Source of the DNA: Clusia tigrina
Lineage: Eukaryota > Arthropoda > Insecta > Diptera > Clusiidae
DNA length: 64,000 nucleotides
Direction of reading: 5' to 3'
Assembly: GCA_920105625.2 (NCBI GenBank)
Contig: OV050030.1
Coordinates: 72,246,900-72,310,899, forward strand
Below the pieces are notes generated by a model, which saw only the letters and a list, made by a program, of their open reading frames with translations, was not told the origin of the DNA and searched no databases. Position 1 is the first letter of the stretch, and each line of letters begins with the position of its first letter. Below are positions 54,620 to 64,000 of this stretch, piece by piece. Position numbers and translations under genes: made by a program.

Positions 54620-57600
54620 CAAAAACAAATCGCACGCGCAACAACAACAACAATAATACGCGATCCCGCAGTATGGCATGCGCCGAAAGCGCCTCAGCAC
54701 CAAAAACCAAAAGCCAAGAATACTGGGGGTCATAGGGACCACAAAAATAAGGGTCCTAGGGGCGCGAGGCTCCAGAAACTCGCTGCGGAAAGCCGCCGCG
54801 AATGAGCACTCTTAAAGTGCTATAGGCGAACTTGCACCGTGCTAAAGGAGCATCGGCCACCCTGTGCAAGAGATTCGCCGCCGAAGACCAATCCATGGAC
54901 TTAATACAAGAGCCAAGGACAATTGGGAGCCAAATCAAAGGTCTTTCAAACAAGGGATGCAAGTTGGTTTATTATCACTGTTCGCGGCCCAGAGTGGCGA
55001 TTATGATTGATTATAATACTAACTATTTTCTCATTTCAGAATTCACTAATCAAGATCTAGTAGCCATCCTTGTTGAAGTCTCAACAGAGAAGGGGACGCA
55101 GGAAATTGTTTGTGCGTCCGCCTACTTTCCAGGTGACTCCAACATTATACCTCCTGTGGAGGTGCAGGGGCTTATTGGGCACTGCCAAGGTAACAATTTG
55201 CAGTACGTAATTGGCTGCAATGCAAACGCGCATCATCATGTCTGGGGAAGCTCGGCCATCAACAACAGGGGTGAGTTTCTCTTAACTTTTCTCTTAAGCA
55301 AAAACACAAACATTTGTAGTAAGGGTGCAAGACCAACCTTTATTAACGCGGTTAGAGAAGAGGTACTAGACCTAACTCTAACCAGTCCTTACATCGCCAA
55401 TTTTGTCAGAAATTGGCATGTATCTGACGAACCCTCTCTGTCAGATCACTTGCATATAAGATTCGACCTACCAGGTGAATCTGAATTAAAAAATGAAGTC
55501 TTCAATCCAAAAAAACAAATTGGAGACTATATAGAGAATTATTAGAATCAAGATCCGACTCGGTGCCTACACGTATAAGTTCTGTTGGTGAACTCGAGGA
55601 GGCGGTGTATCGACTAAACGATATAATAATCTCAGCATATCATGAAAGCACTGTGGTCAAAACTCACAATGTGACTCGCAAGGTCCCATGGTGGAATGAC
55701 AAGCTTGCAGATATGCGTAAAAAGATAAGAAAACTGTTCAATCATTGTAAACGCACGAAGGTGTGGGCCGACTATAGGGTCGCTCTGACAAATTACAACA
55801 AAGAACAAAGAAGATTCAAGCGTGCGTTTTGGAGAATATTTTGCGAAAGCATAGTCGAAACGCCAGAGAGTGCTACACTCCATACAGGTTTACGCAAAGA
55901 ACACTCGAATGGTGTTGCAACTTTAAGAAGACCAGATGGGTCTTATACAATGAACTGGAGGGACACTTTAGAATACCTGCTTCAAGTGCACTTCCCGGGG
56001 TCAACTAGAGTGTCAATGACACTGGATCAGCTGGCATGCGACCAATGGGCCGTATTAGACAAAAGATCCTGGAGTTTGTCTGTAGTAATATTTACCCCAG
56101 ACAACGTTAAATGGGCTGTTAGGTTCTTTAAACCATTCAATACACCAGGTGACGATAACATTTTTCCAGTCCTCTTGATAAGAGGACTGGATATAATGCT
56201 TGAATCACTTGTTGCTATTTTTAGGAACAGTTTCAGCAGGGAGTGCATACCATCCCTAAGGCGTAAAGTCAATGTGGTATTTATTCCAAAATGGGGCAAG
56301 AGGTCCAGCGAACTGCCTAAATCTTACAGACCTATCAGTCTCACGTCGTTTTTTCTAAAAACTATGGAAAGAATGGTGGATCTACATATTAGAGAAACGC
56401 TAGATAGAACAACACCTCTGCACCAATCTCAGTTTGCCTATACTAGAGGGAAATCCACGGATGGAGCGCTTCATTACCTTGTAACAAAGATAGAAAAAGC
56501 TCAATATTCCAAGGAAATTGCTTTATGTGCATTCTTAGATGTCGAGGACGCCTTTGATAATACCGGTTATGGCTCTATAGAGGGAGCTATGCTCTGCAAA
56601 AATATCGATAAACCCACTGTTGGTTGGGTTAAAACGATGCTAAAAAGTAGAGAAATTAGCTCATCTCTGGGAAATGAGGCCGTTTGTCTGTCAAGGCAAT
56701 GAAAGGCTGTCCCCAAGGCGGTGTGTTGTGACCCCTTCTATGGCCTTTAGTTATTGACGATCTCTTAGTCAAACTACAAGGGTTAGGCTTCGAGGCAATT
56801 GGGTATGCTGACGATCTTGCTGTCATTATTAGTGGCAAGTTTCAAAGACCAGTATCCGACATTATGAATCAGGCTATAGCCTTCATCTCAGGATGGTGTC
56901 GCGCAGAGGGGTTATGCATGAATCCTAGCAAAACCATTCTCGTTCCTTTTACAAACATATAAAAATTGAACTTTGGTACAATAGCTGTTGAGGGAATCAA
57001 TATAGATTATTCCGATGAGGTCAAATATCTAGGTGTAGTTCTGGATAAGCGACTGAATTGGAACTCTCACCTACACTCGGTGATAAACAAAGCCACAAGA
57101 GCAATGTGGGCATGTCGAAGTCTCTTTGGTAGAACATGGGGTCTAGACTCAAAAATTATACACTGGATGTATGTAATGATGGTTAGACCAATCATATCCC
57201 TTATGTGTTAGACCAATCACATCCCTTGTGTGGTGGACCAAGACAACAAAAGAATCTGGTAAGAAAATACTTACAAGATTTCAAAGGCAGGCTTGCGTGG
57301 CAATCACCGGTGCAATGCGAAACTGCCCAACCGCTGCTATTGAGGCCATAATAGGACTATCCCCACTTCACGCATTCGTGAAAAAATGTGCTGCTAGAAG
57401 CGCATTAAAGATGAAGATCTTGTCTAGACAAGAACCTCATGACTATGGTCATTTCAATATTTTAAATAACATACCAGATTAAAACATAATCTGCTCAATA
57501 ACGGACTATATGATTCCAAAACAACAGTTTGATCGTAATTTTGAGATTATTATCTCAGACCGTGATGAATGGAAAAGTCTAGAATGGTTCACAGACGGTT

Positions 57601-58442
57601 CAAAAACAAACACCGGAGTCGGTGCAGGGGTATATGGACCAAATACCAAAAACTCAGAACCAATGGGCAGGTGGCCTAGCGTATTCCAGGCTGAAATTCA
57701 AGCAATCTCAATCTGTGCGAGGACAAATCTGAAAACGGGTATCAATGGCGCACACATAGATATCTATTCAGATAGTCAAGCTGCATTACAGGCATTAGCT
57801 TCATATTCTTTAGAATCGAAAAGGGTGGAAGAATGCTTCAACAACCTACAATCTCTAGGGGCCACAAATAAGGTTGCAATTTGCTGGGTCCTGGGTCACT
57901 CGGGGATTGAAGGAAACGAAATTTCTGACGAGCTGGCTAGGGCCGGTTCCGCAGCAAGCCTCATAGGTCCGGAGTCATACTGTGTATCAACTGGGCGGAG
58001 GCTAAATCCAGGGTAGATAACTGGGAACATAGTCTCAGAATGTCACATTGGGAAGGGGTAGAGGGGCTTCGCCAAGCCAAAAGACTGGTAAGGCCATTCA
58101 CCCACAATAAAGAATGTGTGCAAAGCAGACATAGGAAAAATAGTAGGTTTGCTAGCAGGTCATTATTACCTGAAATATCACCTGACTAGAATCCACATTC
58201 TTGATGATACGGAGTGCCGGCTCTGTCTAGAAGAAGATGACACCACGGAACACATACTGTGCGACTGCATTGCGTTGGCAAGAACCAGAATGAATATATT
58301 CCACCGCGACCAGTTGGCTCGGGAGGAATTAAAGAATGCTCCGGTTATGGACATTCTCAAACTGCATTACGGAAGAAACGCCGGTACTAAACATATAGGG
58401 CATAGTGGATCGGACAATTGTGATCACATGGATCATAGATAA
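54616..58442 (+). pseudogene. LOA#2 ORF2: endonuclease, RT, RNase H, zinc finger
   Basis: From ATG 54616 the leader has stops from about 54730 on; the endonuclease begins near 54814 (ANLHRAKGASATLCK, LIQEPRT, CNANAHHHVWGS, SLSDHLHIRF). A frameshift lies near 55500. RT: VPWWNDKLADMRKKIRKLF, YRPISLTSFFLKTMERMV, FLDVEDAFDN, a shift near 56695, GCPQGGVL-stop-PLLW, and YADD intact at 56804-56815. A 25-base tandem duplication (57182-57206, 57207-57231) shifts the frame again. RNase H: WFTDGSKTNTG, FQAEIQAIS, YSDSQAALQAL, WVLGHSGIEGNEISDELA (57510-58016), complete. Zinc finger CRLCLEEDDTTEHILCDC ends it. Confidence 0.86.
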
Positions 58443-58520
58443 CAAATGTAGTATGACACAAAAGATCTTTTAGGTCGCAGTGTCGGCCATTGGGCAAACT
58501 ACTAAAGCTAAATTATTATT

Positions 58521-59040
58521 ATTATCCTCTGGATCAAATTTTTCAATGTTGGTTTGATACGAAAAAATTTGTTTAAAATATGATTCGAGTCTTCCCAAAC
58601 GGCATTTCAACTTAGTAGATGAGAGAGCCTTCCATTCCCCCCTTTCCATTTGCTTCAATAATATTTTTGATGCGAGTTATATTTTTCCGAGTGGTACTCC
58701 GCTGATGCTTATAATCCAGCGAAATAGTAATGAGCGAAAACAACGATAGAAAGCCGTTAAAAAATATAAGCAGAGGTGAGATAAGCAGATCAGTGAAACG
58801 GTGCTTCAGTTTGCGACTATTAAAAAGCGAGAGCGAAAATGAGGTTAATGCACAAAGTGAAGCAAGTGTATCGTAAATTGAGAGCAGGCACACGAAAAGG
58901 AAAATGCGCCGACGTTCTGCTTTGCTGGAATCGACGATGGTTTTGCGTTGTGAGAAGAGTTGGTTCCCAAATAAATGAAATTTGTGATATCGTAAGTTAG
59001 CTTCCAGAAAATTAGGTTGACCTTTATGGGGTAATGCGTT
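58521..59040 (-). pseudogene. Unit B BEL gag start and leader
   Basis: Continuation of the gag of unit B right of LOA#2: YKHQRSTTRKNITRIKNIIE with ANGKGG, then KLKCRLGRLESYFKQIFSYQ and KFDPEDN on the minus strand. In this copy the join ANGKGG...EGSL is open where unit A has a stop. Upstream sequence to about 59040 is leader-like without a conserved motif. Confidence 0.65.
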
Positions 59041-60283
59041 TTCAAAAATTGGAATGCGATTAAATATTTATTACTAAATGCACAGTTTGATGAATGTATA
59101 CTCCCTGTTGAGACAGCATGTATATATTTTCTGGAACACTGGTGACTGCGATGGCTGAGACACTGATGATAGCATGAAATTAATGATCACGTTGCCCGAG
59201 CCGCGAGTCGCGAAACCGAAATTTTGAGATTTATGAAAATAAATTTTACCGCCCTAACTACAGTTAGTGAGAAATCACGTTTTTGCTTCTAAGTATGTTG
59301 GAATGCAATTTTTTTTCTTATTTCCACTACCACAGATTTTTATTTAAATAATTAATTGCTCAAGTCCCAGCTCGGGCGGTAAAATGTTTAATAAGAAGAG
59401 TTTTTTTTATTTTCAAAGGAATAAAAACCTACTATTATTGAATTTTATTAATCCCGCTGATATATGTAAGGGGCGAGCAAAAGCACGGTGCAAAGTAATT
59501 AACTAGAAACACAAATTCGTAGCGGCGGTATCGAAAAACGAGACGATGTATGAACGATGATGAGAATGCACCAAGCAAGAGAGCGAGCAAATTTATCTTA
59601 CAATTTATTAACGTATAACAATAAATTTTATTTTTAAATATTGTTTGTATTTTAAATTATTAATTATGTTTATGTTCCTTATTTCCACTGTCTTGGTTTT
59701 ATAGACTCAATTTGGTACATTTTTTATTGATTTATTTCATTGCTTAGGAATTGTAGGTATTTAAAATAAATATGTATCTATTTAAAAATAGATTATGAAT
59801 TCAAAATAAAAAATTAAAGAATTAATTTGGGTGAGGTGCATTTTATTAATATAATAAGACGCAACAGCAATGTGATGTAATTAATTGCCGAATAAAACAG
59901 CAGTAAAAAAAAGTGTATTTATATATTTTCAGCACATCCATTTATGGATATTGTTACTTACGCTGTATCTGGCATTTCCAGACGAACCTTTCGCTTCACT
60001 TTTCCCTCTTTTATTTTTATTCTGCTCTATTAAGAGTGCAAAATTTACCACCGAACAGATGATTTCGTTTTCCGATTGTAAATTATTTTTAAATAACTTC
60101 AGATTTATTTGACGGCTAAAACAGTTGTCTGGACCTTAAGTCGCACTTGATTTTAATTTCGGTTCCACATGCCTATTCCGATCGATTTACAGAACACCGA
60201 GCGAAATCGAATTCTTTTTTAACCCGAAAATGGAAAACGAAACGAATTATTTTTCAGAACAGGCCTGATTGTAACGACCCATC
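59041..60283. other. AT-rich spacer of unit B
   Basis: Matches unit A spacer 48180-49190. It also has about 272 bases (60039-60310) not present in unit A; the break in A falls between GAGTGC and GCGTTTCTC, with GC shared at the junction. No gene recognised. Confidence 0.5.
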
Positions 60284-60630
60284 TTAATATAGAGGAGTTA
60301 CTATGGGGTCGCGTTTCTCATTTCTATTTAGAGGCACTGGTGGGCGATGACCTCTCTTCTCAGAACTGCCGAAAGCCCTTATATAGTTAAATACAACTGC
60401 ACTCCAGGCGCCTCTCTCATTGCCAGTGACGATTCCTCTTGCTGTTGTAAAATAATGTAAAATTTCGAAAATTTTTTCCGCAGGATGGGTGAAACCCGAT
60501 TTTTTATGTGGAAGAGTTTCGCGAATTTCGAAAATTTTTCTAAGCAAAAGAAGTATTTTTCGCCCGGGGTTTTGAAAATATCAACGTGCTCTATTTCATA
60601 AGGGTACCTAGGAAACGGCTTATCTATCAA
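60284..60630 (-). pseudogene. Gypsy-type integrase fragment (unit B)
   Basis: Copy of 49160-49510 with few changes: PFPRYPYEIEHVDIFKTPGE and KYFFCLEKFSKFAKLFHIKN on the minus strand. Here the residue before HVD is Glu where unit A has Val. Confidence 0.65.
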
Positions 60631-60645
60631 CGGTGGTACCGGGTT

Positions 60646-60735
60646 TTTTTTTCAATTCATATTTATTGTAACAACTCATATAGAGACTAACAATAAGTTA
60701 ATATATCTTAAAACTAGACAACAATGTATCACTGC
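60646..60735 (-). mobile_element. Jockey 3' end and A-tail at the unit B/C junction
   Basis: Same sequence as 49514-49606, again joined to the Jockey ORF2 start sequence at 60736. Confidence 0.75.
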
Positions 60736-62875
60736 TCCTTACCACTGCAGGTAGAAGATATTAGTGAACACTTATTATTTTAGAAAAACAATAAAAATAA
60801 AAGTAATTAGAGAAATTTGTAATGATGGCTTATTTAATAATAGTTAATATAGTTTGCTCTCTTCAAGCGGGCCGTGGGCTTGTTTGTAGTAAATTCCTAA
60901 CTAGTATATTGGGGTGGTTCGATAATTTTAGTTGGTACTCCTGTTTGACATCTGAATCCCTCTGACCTATTAGGGGTACAACTAGATCTGGGAGAATGTT
61001 TCGGTTTTTTATGAACCAAGGTAATGCGCGTATTTTTTAAAGGACACATGCGATTGCTTAGTAAAATGAGTTTCAGCAATTTAGCATATATCAATATCTT
61101 CGTTGTTAAGCACGACTTCCAGCTCATTTTTGTGTTTGGGTAAACCATTTGCATTCCATAAAATCAGTTTTAGACAATCAGTCATAATTTAAAAATTGCA
61201 TGTTGTGCTCCAGGGCTCCCAAGCCCAATTCCAATGCTTTGAACATTTTTTTCTGGCGGTAAAGCTTTGCCAAGATTATTGACAGCGCATCGGTGGTTTG
61301 TGGGGTAAAAGTAGGAGCAGAGCCTTTCGTTATTTGAGCATAGCTTGCTGCTTTAGTACTCGTAGATGGTCCAATTTTGGTGGGGACATTTTTTGACGCA
61401 GCAAATTGATTATTATCGCGATCCTTCGTTTTAACAAAAGTTGTCTTCTTCGATCTGATTTTTTGTAAATCTTTCGCAATTACACAGCCACGATAATTTG
61501 CAACAATTGCAGCATTTGGGTTTATCAGCTATTGGCTTTTGGCACTCTGAAGATATATGTTTGCCAGCATATTTGAAGCATCGTGGAGGTTTCCCACATT
61601 TTTTTTTTTTGTGGCCGAATGATTGGCAACTTTTACACTGGGGAATTAAGTTAGATGATTTTATTGGTTCAATCTTTACAATTGTATTTAAAATGTTTTT
61701 GATTTCGTGAATTTTCTTCACATCTTCAGAAGAGTCGAATGTCAGAACGAACATATCAAGCGGCTTCGTCTTCCATTTAAGTTTGTTAATAGCACTAATT
61801 ACTTTGAGGCCTTGATTATTCAAATCACTTATAATGGATTCCTGGTCACACGAATGGTGCAGATTTTTTACCATTACTTTTATTGGCCTGGTTTGCTTGT
61901 CTTCATAGCTGAACCAACTTTCATTAGTTAACAACTTCGTAACAGCCCGATAGTCAGAAGAGTGAAAAGTTATTACCTGTATGCACCATTATTAATAAGT
62001 TTCACAAAGAACTTGTTTTTTATATATAAGTAATTCCTTAAAATCATTTGTACTGTTGACAACAATTGGAGGAGGTCGAGCTATTTTACTAGTAGTAACA
62101 GTCACTTTCACTTCAAACTGTAGATCCACTTTGTGTGATCGCTTCCGGAGAGGTCTCTGCCTTCCGTTTTTTGGTTTCTTTTCTTTTTGAGGAACCAGTC
62201 CGTCTCTCTGGTTAGTTCATCCTCATCAGTCTCATACTTTTTTTCGTTATTAATAATTTTTGTGTTGATATAATTTTCGGTTGATTTAAGTTTTACATTC
62301 TCACTTTTGAGTACAGATAACTCGTTTTGTAACAATGAGCATAATTTTTCTAAGTTTTGGATCTCTTCGAGCAATTCTGTGTTTTGCGAATCAAGATTTA
62401 GTATTTTTTCTTTGGAATACAGTTTCCATCCCCCCCCCCCCCCCCCCCCCCGGGGGTGTTTTTAAGTTACTCATTTTAGTTTAAAATTCTAGCAATGTGG
62501 CAGCACAGTTTAATATAGTGTCGATAATGCAGTTCATCATTGACAAATGGTTGTCATATGCTTATCGCGGTTTGTTTACACACGAGCCTTGGAAATTTCG
62601 GCACTTTTGTTTTTGTAATTGAGTGATTTTATTCGGTTTTAGAACTAGTTTGGCGCGCTTTTCCTTGCGAACTCAGTCAAACGTTCACAATTTTTTCGAT
62701 GCAAACACCACAAAAATTTCACACCGAACACTATGCAAATGACGAATCAGCGATGGCCTGAGACGAACCCCAGTGCCAAAAGTCGGAGCAAATTGCGGAT
62801 AATACTTTAAGAAGAATAGAATTTCTATGAGCTTAGAGTAAACACGTCCGTTTAGCATAGAGTTTTTTCTCTCCA
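60736..62875 (-). pseudogene. Unit C Jockey 5' part: ORF2 start, ORF1, 5' UTR
   Basis: Minus strand: ORF1 with CKSCQSFGHKKKKCGKPPRC (61431-61934), where a 10-T run at 61600-61609 has replaced NNFC-type sequence. The coiled coil LEEIQNLEKLCSLLQNELS is at 62108-62400. Unlike unit B, the ORF1 start and 5' UTR (62400-62875) are kept, apart from the C22G5 run at 62430-62456. ORF1 is cut by several small indels. Confidence 0.82.
62430..62456. repeat. C22G5 homopolymer run
   Basis: A run of 22 C followed by 5 G. Units A and B do not have it; unit A reads GGAACAGGTGGTGGTG at the matching place (near 40464). It may be a real expansion, a tailed repair scar, or a sequencing or assembly error. Confidence 0.9.
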
Positions 62876-64000
62876 AAAAGCATCATATTGGATTTTTGTA
62901 TCAGCATCTCGAACCAAACGACGCTCAAGTGACGTAATTTCCTCAGTGCAGTACCATGTGAAGTGTCTAGAGACGAAGGGTTATCTTTAAATGGTCGTAC
63001 AACAATTCTTCCCTCTGAACTCCGAAATACGGTTTGTGAGTAAAATATTTTACAACTAATTTGCTCATCGGTCCAACGGTTGTTTGGAGTCTCAACTGCA
63101 TCCAAATTCCACATTTATTCCAATTGTTTGTCAATTGCGTCTTCATAAGAAAGTAAGCAAGTTGGTAGCAGAGGTGAGACATAAGGAGCTGTGTAACGAC
63201 CAGAAACGACCCAACCCAACAATGTTTTCTGAAGGGTGGGCAGATTGTTACCAAGTTTAATCTGGCCGACAGATAAAATATCGAAAAATGTTTCAGTTCC
63301 TGGCAATAACTCTATACGTGTAGTTTTGAAAAAATGCTCATCAGCCAGTAATCAATTTCCGATTCAGGCTGATACGAAATATGAGATGTTATACAAAATG
63401 AAAGAGGCAATTCCAAGTTAGTAAAGCGAGATTTCATAGAAGTCGATATTTTTTGTTTAATAATGAGATGTGAATTTCCAATGCTTAGAATTTTGATAGA
63501 ATGCTTTTCCCTCAACAAATTTTTCGGTTACAAAGTGAACTTGAGAACAAGAGTCTAAAAATGCTCGGCCCATGTGATAATAACCAGATGTATCATGAAC
63601 AAGTACAACAGCAGTGGCTACTTGATCTAACGAACATTTTTCCATGTGTTTATGAACAGCAGCAGCGGCATTTGCTTCAGTTTGTGCACCACGCGCAGAC
63701 TGCTGTGGCGACGATGATGGCTATGATGACGATGAAAGGAAAGTGTTGGATTGATTACGATGCAGGAGAGTGTGGTGTAATCGTGACTAACTTGATGATT
63801 TTCAACAAAACAATTTATACATAAACCAAGGCGTTCAAATATTATTGTCAAAACGTTCCGGAACTTCCATATTTTTAAAATGAGGTCAGTTGTTAATTGT
63901 CAAACACAACAAGCACGAACACTTTGTACAAGAAAAAGAATATCCATGTCGATGAGATTTACTTGTATTTCTGTTCAAAGGTACTTTATTTTCAGAATGA
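62876..64000 (-). pseudogene. Unit C BEL 5' half: RT start and protease, gag at the edge
   Basis: Minus strand: WNLDAVETPNNRWTDEQISC and GRIVVRPFKDNPSSLDTSHG (62833-63114), TFFDILSVGQIKLGNNLP and LQKTLLGWVVSGRY (62967-63306), protease YHMGRAFLDSCSQVHFVTE (63457-63645). The 63501-63824 stretch encodes the same residues in every frame read as unit A 46732-47055, apart from one or two changes, whereas unit B differs more and has a deletion there. Cut by the window edge inside gag. Confidence 0.82.

Larger units (their letters stand above)
53209..58520 (+). mobile_element. R1/LOA-group LINE (LOA#2), full span
   Basis: Starts ACAGGTGCGTTGCGGG, ends in an ATT-type trinucleotide tail, and is flanked by a 13-base TSD. 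The 5' region shares GGAACAGC...ATGCCG, GCGAACTCCG and GGTTTTAATTA with LOA#1, and the 3' end shares AGATCTTTTAGGTCGC, so the two belong to one family lineage. Present only in unit B. ORFs carry several lesions. Confidence 0.9.
49607..60735. repeat. Tandem-repeat unit B
   Basis: Second unit, joined to unit A at ...CACTGC/TCCTTACC. Same order as unit A, without LOA#3 but with LOA#2 at 53209-58520. About 5.80 kb without that insertion. Private deletions relative to A and C: about 234 bases in the Jockey 5' part (at 51300) and about 115 bases in the BEL part (at 52418). It retains about 225 bases (52922-53147) and about 272 bases (60039-60310) that unit A lacks. Confidence 0.9.
60736..64000. repeat. 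Tandem-repeat unit C (runs past window edge)
   Basis: Third unit, with the same left junction as unit B. The window ends at the point equivalent to about 47231 of unit A. It lacks both LOA insertions over the part seen and carries a C22G5 homopolymer at 62430-62456. Confidence 0.9.

Overview
The window reads as transposon-dense nuclear DNA from an insect, most likely a higher fly. It contains members of the insect-typical families BEL/Pao, Gypsy, Jockey and R1/LOA, short spliceosomal-type splice signals, AATAAA signals and AT-rich spacers. No complete host gene, rRNA or functional tRNA was recognised. All family names rest on protein motifs and layout read by eye; no database was searched. 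Boundaries were set by terminal repeats, target-site duplications (TSDs) and comparison with empty sites inside the window.

Left part (1-9.1 kb): a decayed env-bearing LTR-retrotransposon 3' end (1-1870), an R1/LOA RNase H fragment (2.1-2.8 kb), an unidentified two-exon coding-like fragment (3.0-3.4 kb) and a nearly full-span but dead BEL/Pao element on the minus strand (3830-9144, 5-bp TSD ATAAT). This BEL element carries a hAT-like non-autonomous element in one LTR and a SINE-like insertion in its gag/protease region.

Middle part (9.7-29.3 kb): a (TA)n tract, then a broken Gypsy element on the minus strand whose pieces lie at about 9962-11782, 17493-20282 and 23617-24060. It is interrupted by a LOA-type LINE (11783-17484, the best preserved autonomous element here) and by a Jockey-type LINE (about 20283-23616). 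After it come a dispersed repeat (24112-24918, partner at 437-930), a Jockey fragment with a deleted reverse-transcriptase core, and an internally deleted BEL element on the plus strand (26042-29273).

Right part (29.3-64 kb): a nested structure. A minus-strand BEL element was split inside its reverse transcriptase by a minus-strand Jockey LINE (31909-46104). The Jockey LINE received a Gypsy element with about 125-bp LTRs (33330-37553) in its ORF2 and a LOA LINE (40838-46037) in its 5' UTR. The segment starting at 38751 is present three times in tandem (38751-49606, 49607-60735 and 60736 to beyond the window) with the same junction each time. Copies one and two each gained a different LOA LINE after the triplication, and the other copies preserve the empty sites.

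The elements do not form a cooperating gene set: each encodes its own copy machinery (Gag or ORF1, protease, reverse transcriptase, RNase H, integrase or endonuclease). Nearly every one has stops, frameshifts or lost catalytic residues, so the window is mainly a record of successive insertions, deletions and one local amplification.
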